From Bryobacteraceae bacterium (GTDB lineage: Bacteria; Acidobacteriota; Terriglobia; Bryobacterales; Bryobacteraceae), in assembly GCA_030039005.1 (NCBI GenBank), contig JASHQT010000154.1, positions 1 to 18,402 on the forward strand: a DNA stretch of 18,402 nucleotides, read 5' to 3'. The notes under the pieces are model-generated. The model worked only from the letters and a program-made list of their open reading frames with translations, ran no database searches and was not told the origin of the DNA. Made by a program: the position numbers and the translations under genes. Position 1 is the first letter of the stretch. Every line of letters begins with the position of its first letter. This document shows positions 1 to 6,867 of this stretch, piece after piece.

Positions 1-1
1 C

Positions 2-1432
2 CTCGTGCTGCCGCAGGCGCTCTATGCGCGGCTGAGTAACCATCTTTTTCCCGGGGACGGCGACGAGCACGGCGCGGTGATCGCGGCGGGCCTGGCCCGG
101 AATGATCGGGGTGTCCGGCTGCTCGCCCGCGACCTGCATCTGGCCGTGGACGGCATCGACTATGTGCCGGGAAAACGCGGCTACCGGAGGCTGAAGGCGG
201 AATTTATTGCAGACCGCATCGCGGCGTGCCGCGAGGAGGGACTTGTCTATCTGGCGATCCACAACCACGGCGGGTCGGACAGCGTCGGGTTTTCGGGCGA
301 CGATCTCCGGTCCCACGAGCGTGGCTATCCGGCGCTTCTCGACATAAACAGGGGGATGCCCGTCGGCGGGCTGGTGTTTGCGGAGAATGCCATCGCGGGA
401 GACATTTGGCTGCCGGGCGAGCGGCGTGTAGAGCTGACCGGCGCTTCGATTGTTGGCGGCAGCCTTCACATGTTGACGCCTTTGCCGAGGTCGCGCCCCT
501 CCGGCCGCAGCCCACGGCACGACCGGCAGGCCCGTCTTTTCGGCGATGCCGGCCAGGACATTCTGGCGCGCGCAAAAATCGGAATCATCGGCCTTGGCGG
601 CGCAGGATCGTTGCTGGCCGAATATCTCGGGCGTCTCGGGGTCGGAACCTTCGTACTTGCCGACCCTGACCGGGCAGAGCCACATAATCTGCCGCGCCTC
701 ACCGCTGCTTCGGGATTCGACGCGCTGATATGGCTTGCCAGCGCGAACAACCCCACGTGGCTGCGGCGGCTCGCCGCGCGGTGGGCCGCGCCGAAAGTCA
801 GGCTTGCCCGCCGCAATATCCGCCGCGCAAACCGGGAAGCGCGAGTCGATGCCGTCTTCGGGAATGTTCTCGATCCGGAGATCGCGGCGAAGTTCACCGA
901 CTGCGACTATCTTTTTCTTGCTGCCGATACGATGCGCGCACGCCTGCTATTCAACGCCATCGTCCATCAATATCTGATACCTGGTGTACAGGTTGGGGCG
1001 AAGGTCCGGGTGGACCGTGAGTCCGGCGACGTGCTTGATGCATACAGCGTCGTCAGGCCGGTAACCGCTGAGAGCGGGTGCCTGCTCTGTAACAACCTGA
1101 TCAACAGCGCGAAGCTGCAGGAAGAGAGCATCTCGGAAGAGGAGCGCAAACGCCAGCGTTATGTCGATGAACCCGAGGTCATCGCGCCGAGCGTCATCAC
1201 CTTGAACGCCGTGGCGGTCGCGCACGCGGCCAATGATTTCCTGTTCTACATGACGGGGCTCAGGGAGCCGGAGGCGACCACGGCCTACATGCGGTCACAG
1301 CCGAAGTGCCGTGAAACCTGGTTCGATGAGCCGCTAAAATCACCGGCTTGTCCGGAATGTAGCGCGCATCCCAAAAGCCGGCTCGCGCGCGGCGACGCCC
1401 GGCGGCTGCCAACTCTGCAGAAACAGACTTGA
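2..1432 (+). CDS. JAB/JAMM isopeptidase-E1 (ThiF) fusion, 5' end probably cut by window edge
   Basis: Two-domain protein of a bacterial ubiquitin-like conjugation system. Numbered from the GTG at position 5, the N-terminal part (about 1-145) is a JAMM metalloprotease-like domain: E21, then H86-N-H88 and D99 in the HxHx10D zinc pattern. Residues 175-455 form a ThiF/MoeB/E1-like domain: GLGGAGS at 196-202 (nucleotide loop), R210, D220-P-D222, the N228-L-P-R231 segment and D308. Cys pairs at 359/362 and 449/452 look like the structural zinc site of this family. By family knowledge the E1 half adenylates a Ubl C-terminus and the JAB half trims or removes the Ubl. The reading frame is open to the left edge and no ribosome site is visible, so the true start may lie outside. 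Ubl and E2 partners are not in the window. It converges on the next gene with a 23-bp gap. The domain call is firm; the pathway role is inferred. Confidence 0.88.
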   Translation, partial: LVLPQALYARLSNHLFPGDGDEHGAVIAAGLARNDRGVRLLARDLHLAVDGIDYVPGKRGYRRLKAEFIADRIAACREEGLVYLAIHNHGGSDSVGFSGDDLRSHERGYPALLDINRGMPVGGLVFAENAIAGDIWLPGERRVELTGASIVGGSLHMLTPLPRSRPSGRSPRHDRQARLFGDAGQDILARAKIGIIGLGGAGSLLAEYLGRLGVGTFVLADPDRAEPHNLPRLTAASGFDALIWLASANNPTWLRRLAARWAAPKVRLARRNIRRANREARVDAVFGNVLDPEIAAKFTDCDYLFLAADTMRARLLFNAIVHQYLIPGVQVGAKVRVDRESGDVLDAYSVVRPVTAESGCLLCNNLINSAKLQEESISEEERKRQRYVDEPEVIAPSVITLNAVAVAHAANDFLFYMTGLREPEATTAYMRSQPKCRETWFDEPLKSPACPECSAHPKSRLARGDARRLPTLQKQT

Positions 1433-1455
1433 ACACTTAATTGTTGCCCGGTCAT

Positions 1456-2274
1456 TCAGGCGGGTGAGCACTCATGCATGACGCTCCTCCGGTTCCGCGT
1501 AGTTCGTTCGCCGAGAGAATCGGTCGTGGTCTTGTCCTCGATCTGTCCCACAACCGAGCGTAATTCGGCGTAACGGTCGGAGCGGCGAGGGATCTTCTTG
1601 AGCTGCCGCTTGAGCCTTCCGTTGTCCCGTACAAAACCAGTCGGAGTGGATTCTTTCAGCGACCGTAAGGCCTGAATGCACCACCACTGACAGAAGACGC
1701 AGTCTTCCGACTCAAGAGCGCTGATCAGCTCGGTATAGAAAATGTCGTCCGGAAGCTGCTGCAGGCGGACGTAACCGATAAGCCGGGCGCCGCTCGTGAC
1801 GGCGTTCAGGAGAGGCGCTATTTCCGCGGGCGATAACTCGCTCGCTATGGCGGACATTCTCAGTACCACGTCCACCAGAACGTCGCTGTTTGCACCGCTA
1901 GTCCGCCAGGCCACGAGGATCGTCTGAAATTCTTCCGCAAGATTGCGAACCGCAACGGAGCGGGCGTCATCAGTTGCGGGTTGAGAAGGCGGCATTGCAT
2001 CGGCGGGCGCTATCTCGGGGGCGGGCGGTCCGGGCGCAGGTGAACCTTCTGTTTTGGCCTGGAGCTCGACTTCGACATTGGCGGCCTTGAACTTTGTTGT
2101 CGTGATGCGGAAAGGCAGCATGACGAGCAGGGGCGGCAGCAGCCACGTCGCCACCGCGGCGAAAAGAAAGCCGACCGCGACCGAGTCCGTTGCCAGCTTC
2201 GGAAAGATCAACCGGAGAGCGGCAAGCGAAAGGAGAGCCACGGATATCGCGAGTTGTGTCATCACCTTACCCAT
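1456..2274 (-). CDS. Two-TM membrane protein with helical cytoplasmic tail, unknown function
   Basis: 272 residues. Two hydrophobic segments (about 7-24 and 31-55) form a membrane hairpin. A short beta-like stretch (63-72) and a Pro/Ala-rich linker (78-101) follow, then an all-helical region (about 105-245). Part of that region (165-210, containing C192, C195 and two adjacent Trp) resembles a HEAT-like helical repeat. The C-terminus is basic. The start ATG has a strong GGAGG-type ribosome site about 9 bases upstream and overlaps the end of the preceding OmpA-fusion gene by 13 bases, so the two are translationally linked. It is the last gene of the three-gene minus-strand operon. I do not recognise the family. 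The membrane hairpin next to an envelope solute-binding protein suggests a complex with it, but this is only context. Confidence 0.75.
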   Translation of the reverse strand: MGKVMTQLAISVALLSLAALRLIFPKLATDSVAVGFLFAAVATWLLPPLLVMLPFRITTTKFKAANVEVELQAKTEGSPAPGPPAPEIAPADAMPPSQPATDDARSVAVRNLAEEFQTILVAWRTSGANSDVLVDVVLRMSAIASELSPAEIAPLLNAVTSGARLIGYVRLQQLPDDIFYTELISALESEDCVFCQWWCIQALRSLKESTPTGFVRDNGRLKRQLKKIPRRSDRYAELRSVVGQIEDKTTTDSLGERTTRNRRSVMHECSPA

Positions 2275-3836
2275 ACTTCCACCCTCCTGTTGCGGTTGCG
2301 CCCTTCAGGCGTATTGTTGGAAGCGACCGGAAGATCGTCGCAGAATCCGACTACTGTTCCAACCGGAACCGGGAGCGCTCGGAGCTGTGAGGCGATGGTC
2401 TCCGACCGCGTCTGCGCGAGCTGGCAATTGCCGGCGCGCGGACCGCTGGAATCCGCAAATCCGAAAAGCATCAGCCGGCGCCCGGAACGCGAGTCCTGAA
2501 AGAAAGACGCAACGCGGCCGAAATCGGCAATCGCCTTGTTGTCCAGCTCGGAACTGGCGATGTCAAACCGGAAGTCGAGTGAAAGGCGCTCGGCGTCCGC
2601 GGTCAATTCACGGTATCGCGCAGGGGCGGTGCGTGAGACGGCTTCGACAGGCAGAGCCATAATATTCTGCCCGACGAAACCGGCACGCATGACCTGTTCC
2701 TGCCCCGGTTCCGAGGTGGCGAAGTCAACGAAGCGCTTCACCCACGGATTGACAGGATGATCCGGCGTGTAGAGATATAGGCGGCGCGACAGCGCGTATT
2801 CTTCCGTGCCGACGGTGATGGGATTAGGCACGAGCGCCGGAGCCCCGGCCTCGCCGATCGCCAGCGCCCGGTTGGCGCCGACGTAGGGCAGGCCAATGAA
2901 ACCGAGAGCGTTCTCATCGTGTGCTACGCGGGAAGAAAGCTCTTCGCTGTCCGGAATCACGTCGGCGCTCGAACAGATCTCGCCGCCGCCGAGAAGCAGG
3001 TCCCGCACAGTCTTATAGGTGCCCGAATCGTCGTTCCGGCGAAAGAGTTTCACCGGAGCTGGCGCGCCTCCAACCTGCGCCCAGTTTCCGAGACGGCAGC
3101 TGAGAAGGTCGTTTAGCTGATCGGTCGTAAGCGACTTCACGCGATTCCTGCTGTTGACGATGAAAGCGACCCCGTCGAGTCCGATGACATGCTCGCATGC
3201 GGCCGATGTCATGCTGCCGAGCTTGGAAAGCCGGCCTGCTTCCGTGGCGGTGATCCGCCGGGAACTCATGCCGATATCGCATTTGTCGGCCGCGAGATCG
3301 CGAAAGGCGTTTTCGGACCCGGTTGCATTGACAACGATGGTTGTAAATGCCGCATCGCCCGGCAGCCGCCCTCGCACTTCGAACTGGTCCGGCCGCTGCG
3401 TCCGGCGGATTTCAACCGCGTCGGCATGGAGGGACCGGAGAAAGGCCGCGACCAGGTGCGGCACCAACTCGTCGCCGAGGGTGTTCGAACCCGCGAGCGT
3501 GAATGCCGCCGCTCCAGCGGTAGCCGCCCCGCTGTTCGCGGCGGGGGCGGCACCGGAAGCCCGGACGAGCCGGTAGACATACGGGATGCCAGCCGCCAGG
3601 CCAATGCCGATAACGAGGCAGAAGATCACGACAATCATCCGCCTGCCCAGCTTCAGGCCCGGTTTGGCCGCAGGCTGTGCGGGCGCCGGAGCGGGCGGCG
3701 CGCCCGCCAGTTCCTTTCTCAACGTCGCGATCTCGCCCTTGAGTTCCGTCATTTCTTGACGGAAGCGCTGCAGTTCCTGAATGGCGGTGAGACTCGTCTT
3801 CGCCGCCAGCTCTTCATTAGCAGATCCAACTGGCAT
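2262..3836 (-). CDS. Membrane-anchored PstS-like solute-binding protein with C-terminal OmpA domain
   Basis: 524 residues in four parts. Residues 8-45 form a short cytoplasmic coiled coil, followed by an Ala/Pro linker. Residues 67-88 are a single TM helix preceded by KLGRR, which predicts N-in topology. Residues 112-393 are a phosphate-binding-protein (PstS)-like type 2 fold, recognisable from AGSNTL at 115-120, DIGMSSR at 187-193, LDGVAFIVN at 220-228, NDDSGTYKTV at 268-277 and ALGFIGLPYV at 310-319. Residues 415-524 are an OmpA peptidoglycan-binding domain with GFADSSGPRAGN at 459-470, R477 and NRNRRVEVW near the end. The protein therefore spans the inner membrane, could bind a small oxyanion or other ligand in the periplasm and grips the cell wall. 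The ATG has a GGAGAG ribosome site. The gene starts 36 bases after the HTH regulator. No ABC transporter genes accompany it, so sensing or structure is likelier than uptake. Confidence 0.85.
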   Translation of the reverse strand: MPVGSANEELAAKTSLTAIQELQRFRQEMTELKGEIATLRKELAGAPPAPAPAQPAAKPGLKLGRRMIVVIFCLVIGIGLAAGIPYVYRLVRASGAAPAANSGAATAGAAAFTLAGSNTLGDELVPHLVAAFLRSLHADAVEIRRTQRPDQFEVRGRLPGDAAFTTIVVNATGSENAFRDLAADKCDIGMSSRRITATEAGRLSKLGSMTSAACEHVIGLDGVAFIVNSRNRVKSLTTDQLNDLLSCRLGNWAQVGGAPAPVKLFRRNDDSGTYKTVRDLLLGGGEICSSADVIPDSEELSSRVAHDENALGFIGLPYVGANRALAIGEAGAPALVPNPITVGTEEYALSRRLYLYTPDHPVNPWVKRFVDFATSEPGQEQVMRAGFVGQNIMALPVEAVSRTAPARYRELTADAERLSLDFRFDIASSELDNKAIADFGRVASFFQDSRSGRRLMLFGFADSSGPRAGNCQLAQTRSETIASQLRALPVPVGTVVGFCDDLPVASNNTPEGRNRNRRVEVWVR

Positions 3837-3872
3837 AGACTCTCCACACGGGGTTGATTTTTTGTCGCGCAG

Positions 3873-5225
3873 CTACATAGCCCCGTCCTGCGCCGGGTAT
3901 CTTGAAAACTTCGCTTCGGGATTGAGTTCATCCGATCCTGGCCCGCGCCCCGCAAGCAGCATTGCCTCCTGCAGCACGGCCTGCCAATGAGGAGGTTCCA
4001 ACCGCCAGGTCTGCTGGCGGTCGCCGAGCCGGAAGGTTCGAGCGGTCCATTCGTCGAGCATCTCGGGACGCGCATTCGGCAAGGCTTTCTCGGCAAGTTG
4101 CCGCATCTTATTTCGCAGGGCCACATATGAAAAAGCGATGCTCGTGGCGTTGCCGCGAATGTGCTGGGTCAGGGCCTCATCGACGAAGGCGCGGAGAGCG
4201 CCGGTCTTAACGTGGGCAAGGCGCTCATTGCGGCTGATGGCGATACCGAGGGGGAAGGAAGGCGGTATCAGGCCCGGCTTGTCCTGTTCATCCGGCACCA
4301 GCGGGAAGATCAGCCGCCCGCGACCCCGCATTCTTTTGAGGATCGACAGACATGTAATCTCGTCGGCAACCGCGATGCGAACGCGATTGTCCCCCTTGCG
4401 TCGCTTCGCCATAAGCCTGTCGCAATAGCCGGCAGGGTCCAGAGACCCAGTCCCGACCACGTCCGGAATCTTCAGATTGTGCTTGACGTAAGCCTCGCCG
4501 ACCGCGCCCTTCATAACCACCGGGTAAAAGCGGCTTCGCCCCAGTTCACCGGCTGCGGCCACACGGGCGCGTGCGGCGCGGCGTGCCAGGAGATCGCGGA
4601 CGCGCTGCGGCCCGCCGAGCCGCTCCACGCCGTCATCGAGAACGACGCCGTTCACGCGGTAGGTAATGGGCGAATTGAAGAAATACAATTTCAGGCTCAG
4701 CCTCGGCGTGGACAGGATACCGAGGGCGAGGTGGACATTGCCGGCCCAGACAGCGCGCTGGAGTTCATCGAAGTTTTGTGGGCGGTCTTCTTTGTCCTTC
4801 GCTGCGGCATGTTTGATACAGGCGGCATCGAGAAAAGGGGACACGATGCGGCCCCAGAAGTGGCCAGCGCCTAGATATTGCGCCTCCCGGACCTCCAGCG
4901 TCAGGGCGCCTTCCTCGACACCTTCGTACCAGGATTGCGCAGGTTCGGCCTGTTCCCGCGCGGCTTCCAGCTCCTGGACAAGGTTTTGGCCCTCGGCCGT
5001 TAGTTCGCCGTCCGCGTTTTTGAAACCGAGCGCCTCGACGAGCGGCCTGATCTTCTCTTCGGGGATGCCTCGCGTACCGCGGCGCCACGAATCGATCGCA
5101 TCCGCCGAAACCTTGAGCTTGGTGGCAATGACCACGGCTGCCTTCCGCCGGGACTTCGTTCCAGCGAAATCTTTCAGGCGCCGGTTGAGGATTTTAGAGA
5201 CCTTGGTGTAGCGTTTGGGTGTCAT
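3873..5225 (-). CDS. HTH regulator fused to a periplasmic-binding-protein-like domain
   Basis: 450 residues from the ATG at 5225. Residues 28-67 look like a helix-turn-helix (RRKAAVVIATKLKVSADAID, then a Trp and a recognition-helix-like segment). Residues about 105-375 have the layout of a type 2 solute-binding fold: FDELQRAVWAGNVHLALGIL at 152-171, YFFNSPITYRVNGVVL at 181-196, a second lobe with RIAVADEITCLSIL at 283-296, and PLGIAISRNERL at 325-336 followed by a helix. This suggests a ligand-responsive regulator analogous to LysR-type proteins but with a different HTH. An upstream in-frame ATG at 5315 would add 30 hydrophobic residues resembling a signal peptide; I reject it because a DNA-binding protein should stay cytoplasmic and the candidate promoter lies inside that extension. 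Neither start has a clear ribosome site. It is first in the operon and probably autoregulates through the dyad at 5321-5341. The HTH is probable; the PBP-like fold is moderately sure. Confidence 0.72.
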   Translation of the reverse strand: MTPKRYTKVSKILNRRLKDFAGTKSRRKAAVVIATKLKVSADAIDSWRRGTRGIPEEKIRPLVEALGFKNADGELTAEGQNLVQELEAAREQAEPAQSWYEGVEEGALTLEVREAQYLGAGHFWGRIVSPFLDAACIKHAAAKDKEDRPQNFDELQRAVWAGNVHLALGILSTPRLSLKLYFFNSPITYRVNGVVLDDGVERLGGPQRVRDLLARRAARARVAAAGELGRSRFYPVVMKGAVGEAYVKHNLKIPDVVGTGSLDPAGYCDRLMAKRRKGDNRVRIAVADEITCLSILKRMRGRGRLIFPLVPDEQDKPGLIPPSFPLGIAISRNERLAHVKTGALRAFVDEALTQHIRGNATSIAFSYVALRNKMRQLAEKALPNARPEMLDEWTARTFRLGDRQQTWRLEPPHWQAVLQEAMLLAGRGPGSDELNPEAKFSRYPAQDGAM

Positions 5226-5280
5226 CGTATGCGTCGTCGCAGGCGTAGCCACCGGGATTGCGCCCGTGGATAACTTCAAG

Positions 5281-5309
5281 AATAGAATCAGGAGCGATAT
5301 GAATTTCAA
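5281..5309 (-). promoter_or_regulatory. Candidate promoter of the minus-strand operon
   Basis: Read on the minus strand, TTGAAA (complement of 5304-5309) and TCTATT (complement of 5281-5286) are separated by exactly 17 bases. They match the sigma-70 consensus boxes at 5/6 and 4/6 positions. Transcription would begin near 5274, upstream of the ATG at 5225 but downstream of the rejected ATG at 5315. An alternative -10 (TATTCT, complement of 5279-5284) would have a 19-base spacer. Confidence 0.35.
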
Positions 5310-5320
5310 CGACATACGCC

Positions 5321-5341
5321 GATACAGTTTGAATCTGTATC
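5321..5341. promoter_or_regulatory. Dyad-symmetric operator candidate (GATACAG-N7-CTGTATC)
   Basis: Perfect 7-bp inverted arms, GATACAG at 5321-5327 and CTGTATC at 5335-5341, flank TTTGAAT. Two more symmetric pairs lie in the centre, so 9 of 10 base pairs of the 21-bp element are symmetric. It sits about 12 bp upstream of the candidate -35 box of the HTH regulator gene, centred near -57 relative to the predicted start. That is a typical place for a homodimeric regulator. The divergent side carries no nearby gene, so the minus operon is the likely target. Confidence 0.6.
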
Positions 5342-5836
5342 AGCAGAGTTTATCGAACGGGTAATACGATTTGATGACAGGTCTGTTTCGCAACTGTGAG
5401 GAAATCGGACTGCAGACCCTTGCAGCACTAGCCGGATTCTGGCGAGCGGAAGCCCCAAAGATTGGTGCGATTACCTACCAGGTCAGGCTGAACTCCGTGC
5501 CGAATTCATCGGGCCAGCAGAGGTCTTAGGGGCCGTCGGAAACGGGTGCGGTTGCGGGTTGCTACCTTCTTGCGAAGATAGGCGCGCGGCCTTTTTGGCG
5601 TCCTGGTCTTCGTCCCTACGGCCTGTTGCCGCATCGATCCCAGGTCGCCACCATCACATATCTTCTGCGGCAGAACGTTCCGCGTGAACACGCGCGGCTA
5701 CTCGCCGAATGTACCCAAGCCGCGTATGATGCACGTCTACGACCCGCGCAACGGGGCCATATCGCGGAATATCATCGAAGGAAGCTCGAACTGACCGCAA
5801 AACAACCGTTTGCCTGTAGGAGCATACTGTCAGTCC
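5342..5836. other. Sparse intergenic stretch, no supported intact gene
   Basis: About 500 bases between the operator and the small secreted ORF. I find no tRNA, transposase or intact gene. The only protein-like stretch is the possible relic at 5582-5794. A short Arg-rich minus-strand reading frame (5691-5506) has no ribosome site and looks like a composition artefact. Confidence 0.5.
5582..5794 (+). pseudogene. Possible gene relic (open frame without a proper start)
   Basis: The frame is open from the stop at 5579 to the TGA at 5792. The stretch from about 5669 onward reads like real protein (for example RVNTRGYSPNVPK followed by RMMHVYDPRNGAISRNI). There is no start codon before a GTG at 5681 and no ribosome site. 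It may be the 3' remnant of a decayed gene, or a 36-residue peptide from the GTG, or chance. I do not recognise the family. Confidence 0.2.
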
Positions 5837-5850
5837 GGAGGTAAAAGCGG

Positions 5851-6183
5851 ATGTGGACGCGCTTCCCTTCGAAATCGCGCGGGCTGATGCGCTGCGTTGT
5901 TATCGCGGCGGTGATTGGGTCCGGCCCCGCCCTGTTCGGTCAGAGTTCACCGCCGGGATCCGCGACGCCTGCCTGGCAGAAGTCTCAGGCGAGAACCGCA
6001 ACCTCGACAAGCGCCACCGCCACCACGTCGACTGACCTGGAAAAAATCGACAGGCGCCTCGATCAGCTTTCGACCAAAGTCGATTCCAAGAACCTATTCA
6101 ATCCGCATACATCCCTGTCCGGCTCAGTTCAACGCATTCTATCCATGCTCCGGGCTGAACTGCGGTTCGCTCATCCGCGCTGA
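5851..6183 (+). CDS. Small putative secreted protein
   Basis: 110 residues. The ATG is preceded by GGAGG at 5837-5841 with a 9-base spacer, the clearest ribosome site in this sparse region. Residues 1-30 look like a signal peptide: basic start (R4, K8, R10), hydrophobic core around 14-29 (CVVIAAVIGSGPALFG), then QSS. A Ser/Thr/Ala-rich linker (32-61) is followed by a short amphipathic coiled-coil-like helix (62-80, DLEKIDRRLDQLSTKV) and a tail ending at 110. No family is recognised. Overlapping frames reach past its stop, so the 3' part could be decayed or frameshifted. It may be a free-standing small exported protein or the 5' remnant of a larger envelope gene. Confidence 0.45.
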   Translation: MWTRFPSKSRGLMRCVVIAAVIGSGPALFGQSSPPGSATPAWQKSQARTATSTSATATTSTDLEKIDRRLDQLSTKVDSKNLFNPHTSLSGSVQRILSMLRAELRFAHPR

Positions 6184-6730
6184 TCGCCGGAGCACAGCGG
6201 ACTACAATCCTGAACGTCATCAAGACAAACGATTTTGCCTCGGCAAGACTCGTAGTTCCGGCTACGACCGCGCAACGAACTTTACGTTGCCGCTGCCTCC
6301 CACCCATTCAGATACCTTAGGGTCAAGAGTCACACACAACGTGCACACAAGCAATGCCACGAACCGAGACTCATCTGGCAATTTTACGCCTGACACTGAT
6401 TTCAAGCCTCAGTGACCGATTGCGGCCGGAGCCGACCCGTTTGGAGAGGCCTGGAGCTTACACGCAATGGAAGTAACGCACATGCTTGCCAGGCAGGCGT
6501 TCCCTGATCTTTACCAAACGGACCGCCGATCGGCCATGTGTTGCCCAACCTTGTCCATGTGGCGCGGCATCCGGCCGAAGCAGGGGCTAGATGCTCGAAG
6601 CAACGATATGGTGACCATCCAGATGCGATCAGGGGATGCTACAAATCAAGCAAATCTTTGCCTTTGGCATCGAGTACACGACTTGGCCCCTACCACTGCC
6701 TGAAAGACAGCAGTCCGGCAAAGTTATTGA
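6184..6730. other. Intergenic stretch without supported genes
   Basis: About 550 bases. The overlapping frames here have biased, low-complexity translations and no convincing ribosome sites. One small hairpin, CGTAG at 6251-6255 pairing with CTACG at 6262-6266, has no T tract and no obvious role. I see no RNA gene or mobile element. Confidence 0.5.
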
Positions 6731-6779
6731 ATGGGCCCTGGTTGCTGGATTCTGGGATTGAGCTGGCGTAATGGGCCCG
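6731..6779. repeat. Two AATGGGCCC direct repeats 40 bp apart upstream of operon A-E
   Basis: AATGGGCCC occurs at 6731-6739 and again at 6771-6779, a centre-to-centre distance of exactly 40 bp, close to four helical turns. Each contains the palindrome GGGCCC. They lie 129 and 89 bases upstream of the ATG of the first operon gene, a position suitable for paired regulator binding. No clear sigma-70 promoter could be fixed between them and the gene. Confidence 0.35.
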
Positions 6780-6812
6780 TTAGGCCTTAAATTGAGTATT
6801 CTAGATTCCGTG

Positions 6813-6825
6813 CGGCTTTGCCGCT
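6813..6825 (+). promoter_or_regulatory. Small hairpin in the leader of operon A-E
   Basis: GCGGC at 6813-6817 and GCCGC at 6821-6825 enclose TTT, a compact 5-bp all-GC stem. It lies 43 bases before the ATG of gene A. No T tract follows, so a terminator is unlikely. It could affect leader structure or be incidental. Confidence 0.25.
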
Positions 6826-6867
6826 CGCCATTATTTGCAGCGCTTTCCTCAGAGGCGCGAAGTCACA

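Noticed and set aside
1433..1455. Bidirectional terminator between the convergent genes
   Set aside because: Only a 4-bp stem (CCCG/CGGG) with a 10-base loop and no T tract on either strand.
4161..4874. 237-codon plus-strand frame opposite the HTH regulator
   Set aside because: Antisense to a coherent three-gene operon and without family features.
5915..6415. 166-codon plus-strand frame overlapping the small secreted ORF
   Set aside because: Pro/Arg-rich, low-complexity start and no ribosome site; the frame with GGAGG and a leader peptide is preferred.
6467..6703. 78-codon plus-strand frame before operon A-E
   Set aside because: A GGAG lies about 10 bases upstream, but the translation has no protein-like pattern and overlaps another equally open frame.
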